Below are positions 53,931 through 56,407 of a stretch of 56,407 nucleotides of DNA, piece after piece. The notes under the pieces are model-generated. The model saw nothing but the letters and a program-made list of their open reading frames with translations, was not told where the DNA came from and made no database searches. The DNA is from Frankiaceae bacterium (GTDB lineage Bacteria; Actinomycetota; Actinomycetes; JAFAQI01). The DNA lies in contig JAVEEI010000012.1 of the NCBI GenBank assembly GCA_030840525.1, positions 1 to 56,407 on the forward strand, given 5' to 3'. The translations under genes and the position numbers were made by a program. Position 1 is the stretch's first letter. Each line of letters begins with the position of its first letter.

Positions 53931-54688
53931 CCCGCACTCGGCCACCGCTCTCGCTGACCACCGCCGCGGTCGCGGGCGCTGCATTTTTGTTGCTGCCGTT
54001 GGTTTCTTTGGCCGACCGTACGCCGTGGCACTCGCTGCCGCACTTGCTTACAACTACGTCGGCGGTCACCGCGTTGCGGCTATCGCTCGAGTGCTCGCTC
54101 GGTGCGCTCGCACTGTCGCTGGTTGTCGGCGTACCGCTCGCGTGGCTGCTCGCGCGGGTCGACTTCCGCGGCAAGTCCGTGCTGCGCGCGGCGGTCACGT
54201 TGCCGCTGGTGCTGCCGCCCGTCGTCGGCGGCGTGGCGCTGTTACTCGCGTTCGGCCGGCACGGCGTCATCCCGCTGTCGCTCGCATTCACGACGTGGGG
54301 CGCGATCCTCGCGGAGGCGTTCGTCGCGTTGCCGTTCCTCGTCCTCGCCGTCGAAGGCGCCCTGCTCGGGATCGACGAGCGGTACGACGACGTCGCCGCG
54401 ACGCTCGGCAGCGGGACGACCCGCACGTTCTTCCGGGTGACGCTGCCGATGGTGCTGCCGGCGCTCGCGGCCGGCTCCGCACTCGCGTGGGCGCGCGCGC
54501 TCGGCGAGTTCGGCGCGACGATCACGTTCGCCGGCAACCTGCCCGGGTCCACGCAGACGCTGCCGCTCGACGTCTACCTCACGCTGCAGAACGACCCCGA
54601 CGCCGCGGTCGCACTGTCGACGCTGCTGCTCGCGTTGTCGCTCGTCGTACTCGTCGCGATGCGCTCGCGCTGGCGGCTGACCCGGTGA
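53927..54688 (+). CDS. modB: Molybdate ABC transporter permease ModB
   Basis: 253 residues, about six helices. The EAA-type loop that docks on the ATPase is visible (DVAATLGSGTTRTFFRVTLPMVLPALAAG), along with LPLVLPPVVGGVALLLAFGRHG and WARALGEFGATITFAGN, typical of ModB. The start is a TTG that overlaps the modA stop (TTGA); no ATG or GTG lies near. It ends overlapping modC (GTGA). Confidence 0.93.
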   Translation: MTRTRPPLSLTTAAVAGAAFLLLPLVSLADRTPWHSLPHLLTTTSAVTALRLSLECSLGALALSLVVGVPLAWLLARVDFRGKSVLRAAVTLPLVLPPVVGGVALLLAFGRHGVIPLSLAFTTWGAILAEAFVALPFLVLAVEGALLGIDERYDDVAATLGSGTTRTFFRVTLPMVLPALAAGSALAWARALGEFGATITFAGNLPGSTQTLPLDVYLTLQNDPDAAVALSTLLLALSLVVLVAMRSRWRLTR

Positions 54689-55716
54689 CGAACGTGACCA
54701 CCATCGACCTGCGCGCGAGCGTCGGCACGTTCACCGTGCACGTCGCGGCCGAGTGCAAGCCGGGTGACGTCGTCGCCGTCGTCGGGCCGAACGGCGCCGG
54801 CAAGTCGACGTTCCTGCGCGCGCTCGCCGGTCTGATCCCGGCCACCGGCACGCTGACCGTCGGCGGCGTCGACGTGCTCGACCGGCCGCCGGCCCGGCGG
54901 CACGTCGGCTGGGTGCCGCAGGACGGCGCGCTGTTCCCGCACCTCACCGCGCTCGACAACGTCGCGTTCGGACTGCGCGGCCGGCAGGGTCGGCCCGCGG
55001 CGCAGCGGTGGCTCGACCGGCTCGGCATCGGCGACCTCGCGCACCGGCGGCCGGCCGCGCTGTCCGGCGGGCAGGCGCAGAAGGTCGCCCTCGCGCGAGC
55101 CCTCGCCCGCGAGCCGCGAGTGCTGCTGCTCGACGAGCCGCTCGCCGCACTCGACGTAGAAGCCCGCACCGACGTCCGGCGCAGCCTGCGCGCGCACCTC
55201 GGCGACTTCGACGGCGTCACGATGCTGGTGACCCACGACCCCGTCGACGTGATGACACTTGCCTCGCGGGTGCTCGCGTTGGACGCAGGCGCCGTCGTAC
55301 AGGACTCGACGGTCACCGGTGTGACGACCGCGCCGCGCACGCCCTGGCTCGCCGCGTTGATGGGCAGCAACGGCTTCTACGCGCGTACGGCGGCTGGCGC
55401 GCTCGCCCTCGACGGCGGCGGCGTCTTGGTCGCGGCCGACATGCCGGCCGGCGACGGCGTCGACGTGCTCGCCGTCGTACCCGCGCACGCGGTCGCCGTG
55501 CACCGCGGCCGGCCGGAAGGCAGCGCCCGCAACGTGTGGCCCGCGACCGTGCGCGACCTCGCGGTCGTCGGCGGCCGGGTCCGGGTCACCCTCGGTGGTG
55601 CGCCGACCGTGCTCGCCGACGTCACCACCGCCGCCGCGGCCGACCTCGGCCTCGCCGAAGGCGTCGACGTATGGGCGAGCGTGAAGGCGACCGAGGTCAC
55701 CGTCGTCGTGCTCTGA
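54685..55716 (+). CDS. modC: Molybdate ABC transporter ATPase ModC
   Basis: 343 residues. Walker [10 protein letters not shown] (34-42), the Q-loop in [12 protein letters not shown], signature LSGGQ (126-130), Walker B LLLDEP (147-152) and switch His in THDPVD. The C-terminal TOBE domain (about 275-343) senses oxyanion and can inhibit the transporter. The GTG overlaps the modB stop. Confidence 0.94.
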   Translation: MTNVTTIDLRASVGTFTVHVAAECKPGDVVAVVGPNGAGKSTFLRALAGLIPATGTLTVGGVDVLDRPPARRHVGWVPQDGALFPHLTALDNVAFGLRGRQGRPAAQRWLDRLGIGDLAHRRPAALSGGQAQKVALARALAREPRVLLLDEPLAALDVEARTDVRRSLRAHLGDFDGVTMLVTHDPVDVMTLASRVLALDAGAVVQDSTVTGVTTAPRTPWLAALMGSNGFYARTAAGALALDGGGVLVAADMPAGDGVDVLAVVPAHAVAVHRGRPEGSARNVWPATVRDLAVVGGRVRVTLGGAPTVLADVTTAAAADLGLAEGVDVWASVKATEVTVVVL

Positions 55717-55730
55717 ACCGGGCGCGCCGC

Positions 55731-55736
55731 TACTAT
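55731..55736 (+). promoter_or_regulatory. -10 element TACTAT for glpX
   Basis: TACTAT ends 6 nt before the ATG at 55743, without a ribosome binding site, so the message is probably leaderless. It lies 15 nt after the modC stop. Confidence 0.55.
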
Positions 55737-55742
55737 CCGGGC

Positions 55743-56407
55743 ATGGCTGAGGCGAGCGTCCCGGGTACGTTGCGCGTCGGCGCCGAGCAGCCCGACCGCA
55801 ACCTCGCGCTCGAGTTGGTCCGGGTCACCGAGGCGGCCGCGATGGCCGCGGGCCGGTGGGTCGGCCGGGGCGAGAAGAACGGCGCCGACCAGGCCGCCGT
55901 CAACGCGATGCGCCAGCTCGTCTCGACCGTGTCGATGAAGGGCGTCGTCGTCATCGGCGAGGGCGAGAAGGACGAAGCGCCGATGCTCTACAACGGCGAG
56001 GAGGTCGGCAACGGCGACGGCCCCGACTGCGACGTCGCGGTCGACCCCGTCGACGGTACGACGCTGACCGCGAAGGGGATGAACAACGCCATCTCCGTGA
56101 TGGCGGTCGCCGAACGCGGGTCGATGTACGACCCGTCCGCGGTGTTCTACATGGACAAGCTGGTCACCGGCGTCGACGCCGCCGACTACGTCGACATCGA
56201 GGCGCCGGTCGAGCACAACATCCAGGCGGTCGCGAAGGCCAAGCACTGCTCGTCCGAGGACGTGACCGTCGTCATCCTCGACCGGCCGCGGCACGAAGAC
56301 CTCGTGAAGCAGGTCCGCGAGGCCGGCGCACGCATCACCTTCAACTCCGACGGCGACGTCGCCGGCGCCGTGATGGCGGCGAGCGAGGGCACCGGCGTCG
56401 ACCTGCT
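55743..56407 (+). CDS. glpX: Class II fructose-1,6-bisphosphatase, cut by the right edge
   Basis: 221 codons are visible of an expected 330 or so. GlpX motifs: [20 protein letters not shown] at the start, [16 protein letters not shown] (metal-binding acids) and [20 protein letters not shown] (phosphatase motif). It hydrolyses fructose 1,6-bisphosphate in gluconeogenesis; most actinobacteria rely on this class. Its position downstream of an xse/ispH region matches Rv1099c. Confidence 0.95.
   Translation, partial: MAEASVPGTLRVGAEQPDRNLALELVRVTEAAAMAAGRWVGRGEKNGADQAAVNAMRQLVSTVSMKGVVVIGEGEKDEAPMLYNGEEVGNGDGPDCDVAVDPVDGTTLTAKGMNNAISVMAVAERGSMYDPSAVFYMDKLVTGVDAADYVDIEAPVEHNIQAVAKAKHCSSEDVTVVILDRPRHEDLVKQVREAGARITFNSDGDVAGAVMAASEGTGVDL

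Overview
The window is about 56 kb of very GC-rich, densely packed chromosome from an actinobacterium. The evidence is mycothiol biosynthesis (mshB), a DUF3117 protein, a 7Fe-type FdxC ferredoxin, many GTG starts, and a gene order that matches in pieces the Mycobacterium tuberculosis Rv1177-Rv1211 block (fdxC, dapC, dapD, dapE, LOG protein, folP2, DivIVA-like, tag, DUF3117) and the Rv1099-Rv1111 block (glpX, xseB, xseA, lipid-droplet protein, ispH, DUF4245). It is not a mycobacterium: a chemosensory cluster and several surface or membrane genes have no counterpart there. I see no tRNA, rRNA, CRISPR array or insertion sequence.

Layout. 1-5.1 kb: an edge-cut gene, DUF3117, a lipoprotein and a very large secreted lectin/Fn3/beta-helix protein. 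5.2-8.7 kb: paaX-type regulator with enoyl-CoA hydratase, tag, a DivIVA-like protein and folP2. 8.7-15.5 kb: two LOG proteins and the diaminopimelate genes dapE, dapD and dapC with fdxC. 15.5-20.1 kb: an acetyltransferase, rarD, an unusual cysS, small membrane and LPxTG proteins, and a flavin reductase. 20.1-27.3 kb: a compact chemosensory operon (cheW, two receptors, a CheA-REC hybrid, a REC-GAF protein) without cheR, cheB or a stand-alone cheY. 27.3-31.3 kb: DUF6113 protein, a divergent membrane FtsH-like protease, mshB and a Nudix hydrolase. 31.3-38.1 kb: polytopic glycosyltransferase-like proteins, a PAP2 enzyme and a UDP-galactopyranose-mutase-like flavoprotein, suggesting cell-envelope glycolipid work. 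38.1-41.0 kb: a PhhB-like protein, a TauE permease and ychF. 41.0-43.5 kb: an AT-richer gap, a zinc-ribbon protein and two adenine methyltransferases. 43.6-50.1 kb: rmuC, ispH, lipid-droplet protein, xseAB, DUF4245 and a kynureninase-like enzyme. 50.2-52.7 kb: ada-alkA, ogt and a TetR regulator. 52.8-55.7 kb: molybdate regulator and modABC. The right edge cuts glpX.

Two regulatory patterns help fix the annotation. First, at least fourteen gene starts are preceded by TANNNT ending 6-8 nt before the ATG/GTG, which is the layout of leaderless transcripts. Most other genes start in ATGA/GTGA overlaps with the upstream gene. Second, three chemosensory genes share a sigma-28-like pattern, CT-N2-A-N then 16 nt then CCGA.

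The best candidates for new biology are the chemosensory operon with polytopic receptors and its promoters, the overlapping divergent dapE/dapD promoters, the FtsH-like protease with its palindrome-rich leader, and the 61-nt palindrome after folP2. All functions are inferred from sequence reading alone; no database search was run.
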